From Spirometra erinaceieuropaei (Eukaryota; Platyhelminthes; Cestoda; Diphyllobothriidea; Diphyllobothriidae): a stretch of DNA of 64,000 bases. The stretch is from assembly GCA_902702965.1 (NCBI GenBank), contig CACRXP010000034.1:1836914-1900913 (forward strand). The letters are read 5' to 3'. The notes under the pieces are model-generated. The model made no database searches. It saw only the letters and a list, made by a program, of their open reading frames with translations, and was not told where the DNA came from. Of this stretch, positions 1-9,649 are shown one piece after another. The position numbers and the translations under genes are program-made. Numbering within the stretch: position 1 is the first letter of the stretch; each line of letters opens with the position of its first letter.

Positions 1-23
1 GATACTGTGACATCACTGTTGTC

Positions 24-587
24 TTACACACTGCGTAAAACCTTGCACACGGGAGCCACGTCCACCATCCACAGGCCTTTCTCCGGCCGGCTAACGACGG
101 CGGTGCACGTGTGAGCGCCAAGATCGATCTCACGCCCCCCTGCCTGTATCATGTCAACGTCGTTTCGTCCACTCACGCAGTCGAACGATTTCAATTGACT
201 CCCCGATAGTGAAAACATTAGTCGCCTCGGCGGCCATCCAACCCGAGATAGAAACGGCAAGACAAATTCCTTGACAGATAGCCTTGGGTCCTCCACAAGA
301 CTGACGAGCCAAACACAGGTCCAAACGCCTTCGAGGTCAAGTTTTCCAAAACTGGGAATTAGATCATCCCTCAACAGCCCAAACAACAAACGGCAGTATT
401 TTGTCGGGCATGCTATTAGCACTTTTGTGGTAAGGCAGTGTCCACACGCTGATTGGCTGTGGTACTCACGCGATGGGGGGCCTAGCGGGCCTGTCAGCTC
501 ACATTGCGATACTGATTGGCTGGGAAAAAGCATGCCCCTCACTGACCGAGCGATCACAGGTCGTGAGATGACAGCTATGCGAGTCAC
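24..587 (-). other. Unassigned 187-codon open frame
   Basis: An uninterrupted 187-codon frame on the minus strand with ordinary codon content. It has no domain I recognise, no signal peptide and no clear splice sites. An overlapping plus-strand frame (271-795) is also open, so the openness may just reflect higher GC here. The short string gattggctg occurs twice (about 449 and 514), which hints at repeat-derived DNA. It could be part of an unrecognised transposable element or chance. Confidence 0.15.
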
Positions 588-2138
588 TTCGTGTCGTGGA
601 CACAGTCATCGGGTGAGTGCTCTAATGACATGTTGGCACATTGTCGGCATTTGTTACTTCGGTGGCGAGCCTGCGGGCCAGCTTTTCACTTCATGGCGAA
701 TCCTTTCCAAAACCTCAATGGCACTAATTTTGTTTACTGCTATTTCGTTTTTATTTCTCTGTGCCACTTCACAATTACGACATTTTCGTCCGTAATCACT
801 AATTTGTCGTATTCACGTCAATATTTAACTTATGAACGCGCATTGTGATAGACCTTTAGGGGGAAGGAAATATTGTCGACCAGGGGAACCCAACGCTAAT
901 GCATGCAGTTGAGTTAACACTAGCTAGGAGGCCACCGGAGTCCATAAGGTACTTTACGTCGGGTCAACTGTCACGCCAGTTTCACACATTACGTCAGTCA
1001 GTCGAAAGTAGCCAAAGGAAAGCCAGTCCGGTTGTGGGGACTGGATCTTAGAGGTTTCGTGTTATGGTCGCATTTTTCCACATGCCTTGCCTTCTCAACA
1101 GTACGTAACCGAAACCTCATCAACACGTGGGATTGATTTGTGTTATTGCGGTTAGTGCCGTGCGGCGCATTTTAAGATTAGACTTCGCGCCGCGCCAGTT
1201 GCCGCTTCGGATCTCATCCCAGTCGGCTTGGTCCGGACCCGTTAATGTCGAGAAAAGAGAGCGGAATTTGTTCAACTCTGAGCCTCCTCACGGACGGCAA
1301 AGTGCGCTCTAAAACGGCTGCGGCGCACCGCCAGTTGCTTTTTAGGAGGTTACTAAGTGATGAGATGACTCCGCCCAAATCAGAAATAAGGGTCAGATGG
1401 CAATGGTTCCTCCAAAATCTGATCTTGATAGCATCCTCAGGTAGTAAACATTTGTGGAGTCTCTATGTAAAAAATTAGCTCACGTGATGTAAAAATTCGG
1501 TGCGTGCGAAGATTCGTCGGTCACAACGTCCGCACTGCATTTTTCTTACTGATTGTCGATGCCTCTGGAATCTCAGTTATATTTCGTGGGAATCATGCAT
1601 AAACGTATTCATTCTTTTGATCTTTCGATAGAAAATAAGGTCTTCTTCCCGTTTTATGCTCAAACAAACGGTATAAATCGGTTTCCAGAAAGATTCCAAT
1701 TGTAAAATTTTTAAATTCTATGAAATGACCGTTCATAAAACGTCATGTCTCTGCATTTACCAATGTCGCTTGTAATGTTAACAATATTGTTCAAATTTAC
1801 CGATTAATTCTCTGAACACTACATGGTCTCCTCCTTAAACAGCAGAAAAATATATTGTTTTACGTGCACGGAATATATACGATTTGTAGTTTGGAAACGC
1901 TAAATGCAATTGTAACGGCAGGTCGGGTTCAAAATTATTCGGAAATTTTAAATGTGTGAAAATCCCCATCACTATATTCAGAAGAGAGAGTGGCGAGTGA
2001 ACGTTCCTTTCGGTAAATTCTCATCAGGCCAATACAATTACATAGGGCGGGGTACAGTGAGTGAAACAAAATGGATAAAAGTTAGGTTTTAAATTACAGG
2101 CTCGGCAAGAGCGGAAGGGCGCCGAAAGTTGTATGTGG
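588..2138. other. No gene recognised
   Basis: Only short, overlapping open frames without motifs are present (for example 1127-1312 and 1245-1478). The last 100 bases are probably 3' flank of the adjacent Penelope-like element. I see nothing else that can be supported. Confidence 0.5.
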
Positions 2139-3627
2139 TTAGTCAACCTTTGACCACGGTAAGCGCGGAGCCTGAACAAGGTTCTTTTGGGCGCATACGG
2201 TCGGTTTTCGTAACCTTATGGCGGCCGCTTCTGCTGTTGCTAGCAGGCGCTGGCCCAGTAGCTTAGGGTAGCTCGAGGGGACCTTGTAAATCACACGAAA
2301 TGCTTCGGTGGGGTCCACACGATGCCCTGAGTCCACTGCATGCGCAAGGATGGCGCTGTCTATTCTCCTAGTTTCACCCTTTGCCAGCCATGCGGGAAGG
2401 TGCTCTCGTATTCTTTTGGAAAGGCGCCGACTCGTACGACCAATATAACCTGCTCCACAGGAGCAAGTGAATGAGTAGATGCACATTGAGGCGGTCTGAG
2501 GTGGCAGCCTATCCTTGCCTTCTCCGCGTAGAATAGGGTTAGTGGAGAATGATATGCGAACCCTTGCTGCTGGGAAGGTTCCCGAGACAGCTTGGTCAAG
2601 GCGTCTTCTTAGGAGTTCACCTGCAGCGTCTCCTTGGAAGGGGACTTTGAGGAACAACGTTTTCTTCTCGGCGGTTAGTGTGGTGGGTTTTGCAGGTCGT
2701 TCGGCAAAGTTCTTTGCAATGAACCTGTCAGGATACCCATTTTCGCGAAGCAAGTCCTGGATTTTTCTAAGTTCCTCCTCGATACTATCTGTCGAACAAA
2801 TTTTTCTAGCCCTTTGTGCCAAACACCTGACTAGATTCCGTTTTTGTTGGAGAGGTACGAAACTAGCAAAGTTCGTGTATTGTCCAGAACAGGTTTTCTT
2901 TCGATAGACACTCCTTCGGATGCTACCGTCAGATCTCCTGTTTAGAAGGACATCTAAGAAAGGAAGCGAACCAGCCGACTCCATCTGCAACGTGAATTTG
3001 ATCGACGGATGTGCCTGATTTGCAGCATTTAGGAGGGCAGCGACGTCGGTTTCTGTGGTTGCAATCGCAAAGATGTCATCAACGTAGCGACCATAATGTT
3101 TAAGCTTCTTGATCTGATCGCTTAGTTGAAATCTCTCCAGCTTGCCCATGAAGACGTCGGCTAAGAGAGGTCCAAGAGGCGAGCCCATGGCAACGCCGTC
3201 TATTTGTCTATAGAGTTGGTTGTCAAAAAGGAACTGCACATTTAATGTGCATCTAAGTAATTGTTCCTTGAGTGTTTTTGTCGGCAGTCCTATTTCTTGA
3301 TGACTGGCAGATAGAAAATCACAGACGTAGTCAACTGTCTCGGAAACTGGGACGTTTGTAAAAAGTGATGCGGCGTCTACTGAGAACATCATCATGCCGT
3401 CAAGGTTGAGGTCTTTAATGTCGTCAATGAATTGAAAGGTATCTCGATAGCTGCGTGGTGCCAGCTGATGTTGTATGGGCTTGAGCTTCTCTGCTAACCA
3501 CTTAGCTATCGCATGATACGGAGAGTTCCGCATATCTAAAATCGGGCTAACTGGTAGGCCTTCCTTATGGATCTTAGGTAGGCCATATAATCGGGGAATA
3601 TGTGTCCCGACTGGCCGGAGGTGTTCA
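2139..3627 (-). CDS. PLE A1 reverse transcriptase and GIY-YIG endonuclease (C-terminal part)
   Basis: The open frame with an ATG runs 3533-2139, but the same frame continues upstream to about 3627 and reads RPVGTHIPRLYGLPKIHK, the typical PLE entry into the RT fingers. Next come SVDAASLFTNVPVSETVDY, then GVAMGSPLGPLLADVFM, then the catalytic YGRYVDDIFAI, LPFLDVLLNRR, and near the C terminus CIYSFTCSCGAGYIGRTSRR, the GIY-YIG motif with the cysteine-rich lead-in of PLEs. The product would copy RNA into DNA at a nick made by its own endonuclease. The ATG at 3533 is not the true start: the protein is cut from its N-terminal half by one frameshift. Confidence 0.9.
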
Positions 3628-4578
3628 AGTCATGGTCACTTATGTGACCTCCTGTAAGGAGCCTTCTTAAACAGTCAGTCAATTTCGCCTCTGCGTCATC
3701 CGTGCAATCCTTCTCTTTATCTGTCTTTCTGAATTTCTTCTGGTCAGATAGTATGGACTCTATCTTCGCTACGTAGTCCGATCTGCTCATTATGACGACA
3801 CATGTTCCCTTGTCAGGTCTAGTTACCAAGATCTCTTTGTTCCCTCGAAGTTCTTTTAATTTTTCCACGTGTGCTTTTGTCAGTAATCCTCGACTTTTTG
3901 GTCCTTTGTTTAGGTATTGGTAGCTGCAATTCACTAGTGTGGATTTGAAGTGTTGGATACTGTCTGTGGAAACGGGCAATAGATCGAATGTTTGGTTCCA
4001 GAGGTTCTCGAACTGCGTTTCCAATTCTAACTGATTTACTTTTCGACGAGGTATGCAAAATTTCGGACCAAGGGATAATGCTTCAAGTGATGTTTTATCA
4101 AGTGTCATATAAGAGTAGTTGTGTACGTACCGAGCTAGGTCTTTCGGAAACCGTGACTGGGCTTTCATCTCATGTAAACTCCTAAGAAGCGCAGAGCGTT
4201 TTGCCTCTCCACGTTTCTTTTCAATGGACTGAGTGTACATGTCGAATTCTTGTCTTTCCTCATCAGCCAGGATATCTAGGACGGCTGTGCGTTGACACAC
4301 ATGACGCTCATGTTCCTCTAATTTTACGAGGGTACTCTCCAATTGATTCTCGGCATATCTTTTCAGGGTTTCTGTGGTAATAACTGTACGACTACGACGC
4401 AGCGCTCTCCAATAATGGTCTGGATACTCATTTCTCTCAATACAGTCCCCGATAAACTTGGCCATCACTTTCGCCTCCGCAAGCTTGGTGTTAAAACGTA
4501 GGTACCCATTGAGTGCCTTCAACACCGTGGGGTCTTTGGACTGTTTTAAATGTGTGAAAAGTTGCTGAAAATCGAATT
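3622..4578 (-). pseudogene. PLE A1 N-terminal region, frameshifted before the RT core
   Basis: The open frame extends upstream of the first listed start to about 4578, where the sequence attttcag just before CAACTTTTC resembles a splice acceptor. Some PLEs keep introns, so an upstream exon is possible. The protein is rich in charged helices and carries the PLE N-terminal motif ILVTRPDKGTCVVIMSRSDY. Past about 3625 this frame turns to nonsense (HIFPDYMAYL) while the next frame supplies the expected HIPRLYGLPKIHK, locating the frameshift. The pieces together match the PLE polyprotein. Confidence 0.8.
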
Positions 4579-4654
4579 ATAGCCTTCCTCCGAGTATTGA
4601 ATTGGAAGAAAACGTGATTTTCTACCAAATAAACAAAGAATGAAAATGTTATAT

Positions 4655-4862
4655 ATGCTTTCCGTGAAATATCATTGAATGTCCAAGGGATTGAAAGTCA
4701 ATGAGAAAATGCATACTATATAGATAGTCGTTTTTTACAGAGTGATGATTAGCTTTAAAAGCCTACTTAATTAATCTTATCAAAATGAAAACGCACTTCA
4801 GAATTTCGGTTGACATTTCATGAGTTAACCCCACTTCTGTGTATATACTTGAAACAAATAAA
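4655..4862. repeat. Dispersed repeat R1, copy 1
   Basis: A non-coding segment that resembles 8640-9030 and 29975-30340 in the same orientation. Shared blocks are a core near gcatactatatagatagtcgt followed by ttttacagagt, and an end block with ggttgacatttcatgagtta. Copies are diverged, so it is an old family. The class (MITE, SINE or LTR scrap) is unknown. Confidence 0.6.
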
Positions 4863-4904
4863 TTTTTAGGGAAAACTAAAGAAATCAATTTTTAAATTGT
4901 TGTC

Positions 4905-5290
4905 TTTGGTTTCCCAGGTCGTCCTTAGACGTGGCGCAAGTGTGCAAAACAGTTAACATATAAAAATGCCTAGAAATCGATGTTTCCCTGTCACTCCTGC
5001 TGGCGCAATGTTCTGATTGACCAACGCCCTTCCCACTTTTCCCTTAGGCTGTTGTGCACTGCATCCAATTCTACGTGTCGATTGATGCATGCGTTATCAG
5101 AATGCATATCCTCTAAAAATTTGCGGCTTTTCTTAGATATGCAAACACCTATAATACGAGTCTTGTCCCAGACGAATTTGTGTCTAGTTTCCAGCGTATG
5201 CATGACAACTTGGACAAATGGTCTTACCCTTTTGCTGCCAGCTGATGTTCGTGTATTCATGCAGAGGCCGATTTCCCAGTTTGAGCACAT
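4905..5290 (-). pseudogene. PLE B1, GIY-YIG C-terminal remnant with 3' tail
   Basis: Minus-strand frame 5290-4991 reads like the end of a PLE GIY-YIG domain: a VVMHTLETRHKF block, then an FLEDMHSDNACINRHVELD block followed by the tail. The RT and the GIY-YIG core are absent. Its 3' flank (4905-4990) has the tail shared with copies at 5700-5800, 11750, 16735 and 17335. Its end is repeated in inverted orientation at 5596-5763. Confidence 0.75.
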
Positions 5291-5595
5291 TAAACCGCAT
5301 TTCAGTTGAACATTGTATCGTATAACCGCCTTCCTTCTTATCTAATTAGCCAACCATATCCTTAGCTTGTGCAAGCTAGTTACGAAGAATAGTTGTCGGC
5401 TTGTGCGCCACATGTATTTGGTGCCCATACAGGAGTCTTTCAACTAGTTCGGACACATTCTTAATGCACGGAAGTGTCCGCCAGTTTTTTGGTTTGGGCG
5501 CCTGATCGGAACATTCTAGTTCATGTTTTTTCTTTTAACTCCTGTCGTCTCATGCATCGATGTACAAAATATATAGGATACCCATTCTGAGAAAC

Positions 5596-5763
5596 CATTC
5601 TAATAACTCATGCATCAATCGACACGTGAAATTGGACGCCGTGCAAAACAACCTCAGGGAAATGTGGAAAAGGCGTTGGTCAATTAGAACATTGCGCCAG
5701 CAGGAGTGACAGGGTAAACTCGATTTTTTAGGCATGTTTATATGCTAACTGTTTTGCACACTT
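5596..5763 (+). repeat. Inverted copy of the PLE B1 3' end
   Basis: The plus strand encodes the same end of the GIY-YIG domain and the same non-coding tail as the minus strand of 4938-5104, so the two form inverted repeats of about 168 bp separated by about 490 bp. The arms differ by scattered substitutions. Inverted or partial terminal copies are known for Penelope-like elements. Confidence 0.75.
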
Positions 5764-5982
5764 ACCTCATGTCTGAGGAGGACTTGGGGAATCAAAGTCG
5801 ACAATTTACAACTAAATGTGTTTATCTTTCACAAAAAACTTATTTGTTCCGTCTTATGCTTCTTGGGATACCTGTATTCAAATTAATACATATATATATA
5901 TATGGATGTAGGCGAAAATGCTGACCCCAGGTGTTGAAATTGAAGAAGATGGTAAGGCGAGCTCTGGGGATGATGATTTATT

Positions 5983-6025
5983 CATCTGACGTTTCACACT
6001 CATACTCGAGCGCATCATCGGAGAT
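5983..6025 (-). ncRNA. Hammerhead-like ribozyme HH1 at the PLE C 3' end
   Basis: On the minus strand: helix I strand ATCT, core CCGATGA (one change from CUGANGA), an extra T, helix II GCGCTC/GAGTGT, GAAA, then CGTC and the helix I partner AGAT. The predicted cut follows the C of CGTC, between 5988 and 5987. A15.1-U16.1 and C-G would form a two-pair helix III with no loop. Position downstream of the PLE frame agrees with known PLE hammerheads. The C in place of U4 may weaken it. Confidence 0.6.
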
Positions 6026-6100
6026 AGGAAATATTAGAAAATTACACGGCTTAAATAGGTCCCTCTCGCTCTCGCCTGATAGGGCCGTCAACTTCTATCC

Positions 6101-7258
6101 TCATTGGGCCTCCCTGGTGCGTAGGTGGTGTTTGGCGGCCTCGTATGGTGCCGGTAGTTCGACGCAGCGGTTGATGGAGTTGGTGTCTGTTTTCCAGGCC
6201 TCGATTATTTCTCGCGCCAGTCTGTTTTCCGCTCGGCCGAGCACTTGGGCGCCGTCAAAGTCAAACCGGTGGTCATTTTCCAGACTGTGCATGGCGACGT
6301 GTGAGCGCGCATCTTTCCGCTTGACGGCTAAGGTGTGCTCATGTATGCGCGTTTTAAGTCGTTTGTTTGTCATGCCGCAATAGTTGGCCTGACAGTCTAG
6401 GCAGTTGACGCGGTAAATGACACCGGACATGTCCTCAGGGGGCAGCCTACCCTTTGGCTGCATGACTAATCGGCGGATGGTGGCTTCCGGTCGGTGTCCA
6501 ACGCCCACGGTAAGTGGTCTTTGCATACTCTCAGTGGCCTCAGAGACGTTCCTCATGTAGGGCAAGACACGGAGTACCTCAGGTTTTTGGTCCGTCTCAC
6601 CGTCAGTCTTTGTTTGTCTTTGGAACAGACATTTGTTTACGAAGCTACGTGGGTATCCATTGACAAGGAAGAGGTGCCACAGGGACGCACGCTCTTGTAG
6701 CTTCTCGGCCTCTGTGCTGCAGTGCGTGTTGATGCGGCGGAAAAGTGTCCGGACGCAACTCCGTTTATGCGACAGCGGATGGTTGCTGTTGTAGTGGAGT
6801 ATTTTCTCTGTGTTTGTAGCTTTTCGGAAAACACCGGTCTGGAGGGTTCCATCTTCCTGCCTCGTTACCCGCACGTCGAGGAAAGAGAGCGTTCCGTCCT
6901 TTTCTTCCTCCATTGTGAATTGGATTTGTGGGAAGATGGAGTTTAATTCTCCTCTGAAGGCCTCCTTCGCATCTCGGTGTAGGACGACAAAGGTATCGTC
7001 CGCATAGCGCATCCAGAATTTTGGCTTGTAGGACCGGAATACATGAGTTTCCAGTTCCTGTAGTACCGCCTCAGCCAGGTAGCCGGAGATCGGGGATCCA
7101 ATCGGGGTTCCCTGGATTTGCTCATAAGTATGGCCGTTAAAAGTGAAATACGTGCATAAGCAGTAGTCCAGTAACTCCATCGCGTGCTTCCTTTTAAACG
7201 GTTTTTCTTCATCGTCGTACTTTCGTTCCAGTAGCTCACTGATGACTCTCATGGCCAA
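6101..7258 (-). CDS. PLE C reverse transcriptase and GIY-YIG endonuclease, N-terminally truncated
   Basis: The frame stays open for about 385 codons. In order it has YEQIQGTPIGSPISGYLAEA (RT), FWMRYADDTFVVL with the catalytic ADD, DGTLSFLDVRVTRQEDG, a linker, then GVIYRVNCLDCQANYCGMT (GIY-YIG) and the terminal TDTNSINRCVELPAPYEAAK. No stop interrupts it, so this copy is relatively young. The open frame continues into the TA repeat and beyond (to 7378), but that part is not element sequence. The RT fingers and the DKG region are missing, so it cannot be autonomous. Confidence 0.88.
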   Translation of the reverse strand: MAMRVISELLERKYDDEEKPFKRKHAMELLDYCLCTYFTFNGHTYEQIQGTPIGSPISGYLAEAVLQELETHVFRSYKPKFWMRYADDTFVVLHRDAKEAFRGELNSIFPQIQFTMEEEKDGTLSFLDVRVTRQEDGTLQTGVFRKATNTEKILHYNSNHPLSHKRSCVRTLFRRINTHCSTEAEKLQERASLWHLFLVNGYPRSFVNKCLFQRQTKTDGETDQKPEVLRVLPYMRNVSEATESMQRPLTVGVGHRPEATIRRLVMQPKGRLPPEDMSGVIYRVNCLDCQANYCGMTNKRLKTRIHEHTLAVKRKDARSHVAMHSLENDHRFDFDGAQVLGRAENRLAREIIEAWKTDTNSINRCVELPAPYEAAKHHLRTREAQ

Positions 7259-7262
7259 ATCC

Positions 7263-7263
<1 letters not shown>

Positions 7264-7290
<27 letters not shown>
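7264..7290. repeat. TA dinucleotide microsatellite
   Basis: A run of about 13 TA units exactly at the truncated 5' end of PLE C and about 70 bases before the truncated 5' end of a CR1 element. Confidence 0.95.
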
Positions 7291-7294
<4 letters not shown>

Positions 7295-7344
7295 AAATGT
7301 TAAGTAAGCGAGTGACACTAACTGTTGTGGTAAAGATCTTGCCA

Positions 7345-8616
7345 GATCGCACTCCGACCGCCTTTGACAGCGTGCCACACCAACGTCTCCTCTACAAGCT
7401 CAGCCGCATAGGGGTAAGAGGCAAGCTTTTGAAGTGGGTTGAAAACTTTTTGGTCGGTCGGTCCCAGACTGTTCGTCTTGGTGGCCAGCACTCGGCAGAG
7501 GTGACGGTTACGAGCGGAGTACCTCAGGGCTCCGTTCTTGGCCCTATCCTCTTCCTCATCTATATTGATGACTGTATCCATGGATTGGACTGCAAGATTG
7601 CCATGTTTGCTGACGATATAAAGCTTTGGACCGTCATCCGCAACGAGGACGATGAAGCAAATTTACAGGCAAACTTAGACCGACTCGAAAAATGGTCAGG
7701 CCACTGGCTCCTCCCATTTAATGTTACCAAATGCAATATTCTGAGGATTGGCAGAACCAGCTCTGCGCACCGGCAGACGTACTATCTAAATCACACACCG
7801 CTGCCACTAGTAGAGGTTCAGAAAGACCTAGGGGTGTGGATAACATCTTCACTAAAGCCATCATTCCACTGCTTGAAAGCAGCGAAATCCGCAATGTCCA
7901 GCTTCTATCTCATTAAGCGGGCATTTGCCAAGTTCGATGAAGAGTGCTTCCGCAAGGTCTTCGGGATGTTTGTGCGCCCACAGTTAGAATTTGCCATTCA
8001 GGCCTGGAGACCCTGGACTGTTAAGGATCCTACCACCCTCGACATTGTCCAACGACGGGCAACCAAGCTTGTCAGAGGTCATAAAAACCTACCTTACGAA
8101 ACCAGACTTTCAAATCTTAACCTCTTTTCCCTGGACTACAGACAACTCCGTGGCGACTTAATTCAAACGTTTAGAATGTTACGGGGTTAGGACTGCTGCC
8201 TCGCATCCGGCGACTTCTTTGAGCTGGCCACCACTACTAGCTTGAGAGGACATCAGAAACTAACGAATTCCCCCTGTGCCGCCCGCCCCATCCAACGTTT
8301 TATGTTACAAAGCATGCTACTCCCTATATTTTAGTTACATTACGTTTTACAATTTTCGCTATCTCCTGACCGCCACATATGCGCTTGCTTTGATATTACT
8401 TGGTCCATTCATTGCCGTACTGGATATTGTACAATTCTGACATAGAAGGCATTCACAGACAAATTCATACCAGTGACCAATGCTTATTGTATGTAATTAC
8501 TTACCTAATTTTTTTCACACTTGCTTACACATTGTTTTTTTATGACGTTATTGTAACCAAAAGGGAGTTCAAAGGCGCTCGCCTAATTTTCCCTTAATAA
8601 ATCTGATCTGATCTGG
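7345..8616 (+). mobile_element. CR1-like LINE, 5' truncated
   Basis: A plus-strand LINE fragment: RT palm to C terminus, a 3' UTR of about 400 bases, and a 3' end made of tandem ATCTG units (8600-8616), as expected for CR1-type LINEs that end in short repeats rather than poly(A). Endonuclease and RT fingers are missing. A decayed longer relative lies at 51745-55040. Confidence 0.88.
7360..8190 (+). CDS. CR1-like reverse transcriptase, C-terminal 277 codons
   Basis: The open frame begins inside the conserved AFDSVPHQRLL motif and continues with SGVPQGSVLGPILFLIYIDD, the catalytic MFADDIKLW, LDRLEKWSGHW, VQKDLGVWITSSLKPSFHC and the CR1 C-terminal block RQLRGDLIQTFRMLRG. No stops occur in this stretch. 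The upstream part of the open frame (7297-7359) is flanking DNA, so no true start codon exists. The enzyme would prime reverse transcription at a nicked target but lacks endonuclease here. Confidence 0.88.
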   Translation, partial: AFDSVPHQRLLYKLSRIGVRGKLLKWVENFLVGRSQTVRLGGQHSAEVTVTSGVPQGSVLGPILFLIYIDDCIHGLDCKIAMFADDIKLWTVIRNEDDEANLQANLDRLEKWSGHWLLPFNVTKCNILRIGRTSSAHRQTYYLNHTPLPLVEVQKDLGVWITSSLKPSFHCLKAAKSAMSSFYLIKRAFAKFDEECFRKVFGMFVRPQLEFAIQAWRPWTVKDPTTLDIVQRRATKLVRGHKNLPYETRLSNLNLFSLDYRQLRGDLIQTFRMLRG

Positions 8617-8639
8617 TGGATATTTTATGCCTGTTATCC

Positions 8640-9030
8640 ATGACATATAATTACACTTTTAGGGGCATCGAAAATCAATGATGGAAGTGCATGCTATATA
8701 AGTAGTCATGTTTTACAGAGTGTAGTTTTTGCATGCAGCCGGAAGGAAGTGTATTCGAAAGCAGGCATCCTGAAGTAACTGATTTATTATACATACTAAT
8801 TGTTTTTACAACCCTACCTAATCAATCTTTTCGAAACGAAAACGTACTATTGAATCTCGGTTGACATTTCATGAGTTAGCCCACCTACTGTATATCTCAG
8901 CACACGATATCCATCGTTCTTGCACACTCATTTGCGGTCGCAGCTTTTTCCGGGGTCCTCGTTGACACGTTGATGTTGGCTACGACGTAGCAAAGTGATC
9001 CAGGTCGTGATTTCACAAAAATCCTTATTT
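8640..9030. repeat. Dispersed repeat R1, copy 2
   Basis: The longest copy of R1. It shares gcatgctatataagtagtc, ttttacagagtg and ggttgacatttcatgagtta with the 4655 copy, and a further block (cgttgacacgttga and ttcacaaaa) with 29975-30340. It begins directly after the CR1 3' end. Confidence 0.6.
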
Positions 9031-9649
9031 CTCACGAACGGTGACTGAGGCTGCATCCATTTAATTTTTGCCATATAATGTTTGATTATATTTCCACCTA
9101 AGATTCCGTTCTGCATTTCAGCCTTTTAAGTCAATGGAACGTACGCTTGTGCTATGCACTGTTCAGTCTTTTTTTATCAGTGTATATTGCAACATATGTC
9201 ATGTAGGTACCTTTTTATTTTATGAACAGTGGGATAACTCATCGCAGGAACTTGTAGTCGTGTGTGAATTTCTTTTAAAGGATATCAGTTGCATGCATCC
9301 TACAAATCTGAAAACCAATGAAGTCACAAGGAGTTACTTCCAGAGTTGGAGAATAAATTAACTCTTCCAAGATTGAAATAGGCTTGCCCTTGGGAAGCCT
9401 ATTTAAAAAAAAAGTTATTTCAACGAATGTAATTTCTAGAATGCGAAATGTGGACATCTACATTGGCAAGAGGTTTACAGTGATATGGCGCTCTGATGAG
9501 GATGTTGAAGAACCGATCTTTTCGGAAAGTGCTTGCTGCTGCGTTCAACACAACGGAGGACCCGTATTCCGCGTAGTCTGAACGTATTTTATGCAAGCAA
9601 TTTCACAGCACATCCGGGATAGTCATGAGCGCTTTGTCGAGAAATGTAT
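9031..9649. other. No gene recognised; holds a hairpin
   Basis: Short frames only. The frame at about 9412-9581 (plus) is open and reads plausibly, but has no motif or splice support. The perfect hairpin at 9376-9404 is the only clear structure. Confidence 0.4.
9376..9404. repeat. Perfect 10-bp hairpin next to an A tract
   Basis: AAATAGGCTT (9376-9385), nine bases, then AAGCCTATTT (9395-9404), directly followed by a run of A. On the minus strand it is a T run followed by the stem. The function is unknown. Confidence 0.7.

Larger units (their letters stand above)
2040..4578 (-). mobile_element. Penelope-like element A1, nearly full coding length
   Basis: A Penelope-like retroelement read on the minus strand. 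It has the family's order: an N-terminal region with the DKG motif (RPDKGTCVVIM), the reverse transcriptase core with YVDD, then a C-terminal GIY-YIG endonuclease. Two long frames cover about 800 codons and need only one frameshift, near 3622-3632, to join. No pLTR pair or hammerhead was recognised at its ends. A second, more decayed member of the same subfamily lies at 40594-42120. It is the best preserved PLE in the window. Confidence 0.9.
5930..7258 (-). mobile_element. Penelope-like element C, 5' truncated
   Basis: A minus-strand PLE retaining most of RT and all of GIY-YIG. The 5' end stops abruptly within the RT (around KDLAMRVISELLE) where it meets a TA microsatellite (7264-7290). The 3' end holds a hammerhead-like RNA (5983-6025) in sense orientation, and a second short TA run lies near 5888-5904. 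A different element (CR1) starts on the other side of the microsatellite. Confidence 0.85.

Noticed and set aside
271..795. 174-codon plus-strand frame
   Set aside because: Overlaps another long frame on the other strand; no domain, start context or splice support.
5770..5800. PLE B tail CTGAGGAGGACTTGGGGAATC as a hammerhead
   Set aside because: GAAA is absent in most copies, helix II does not form, and the conserved part folds better as a simple hairpin.
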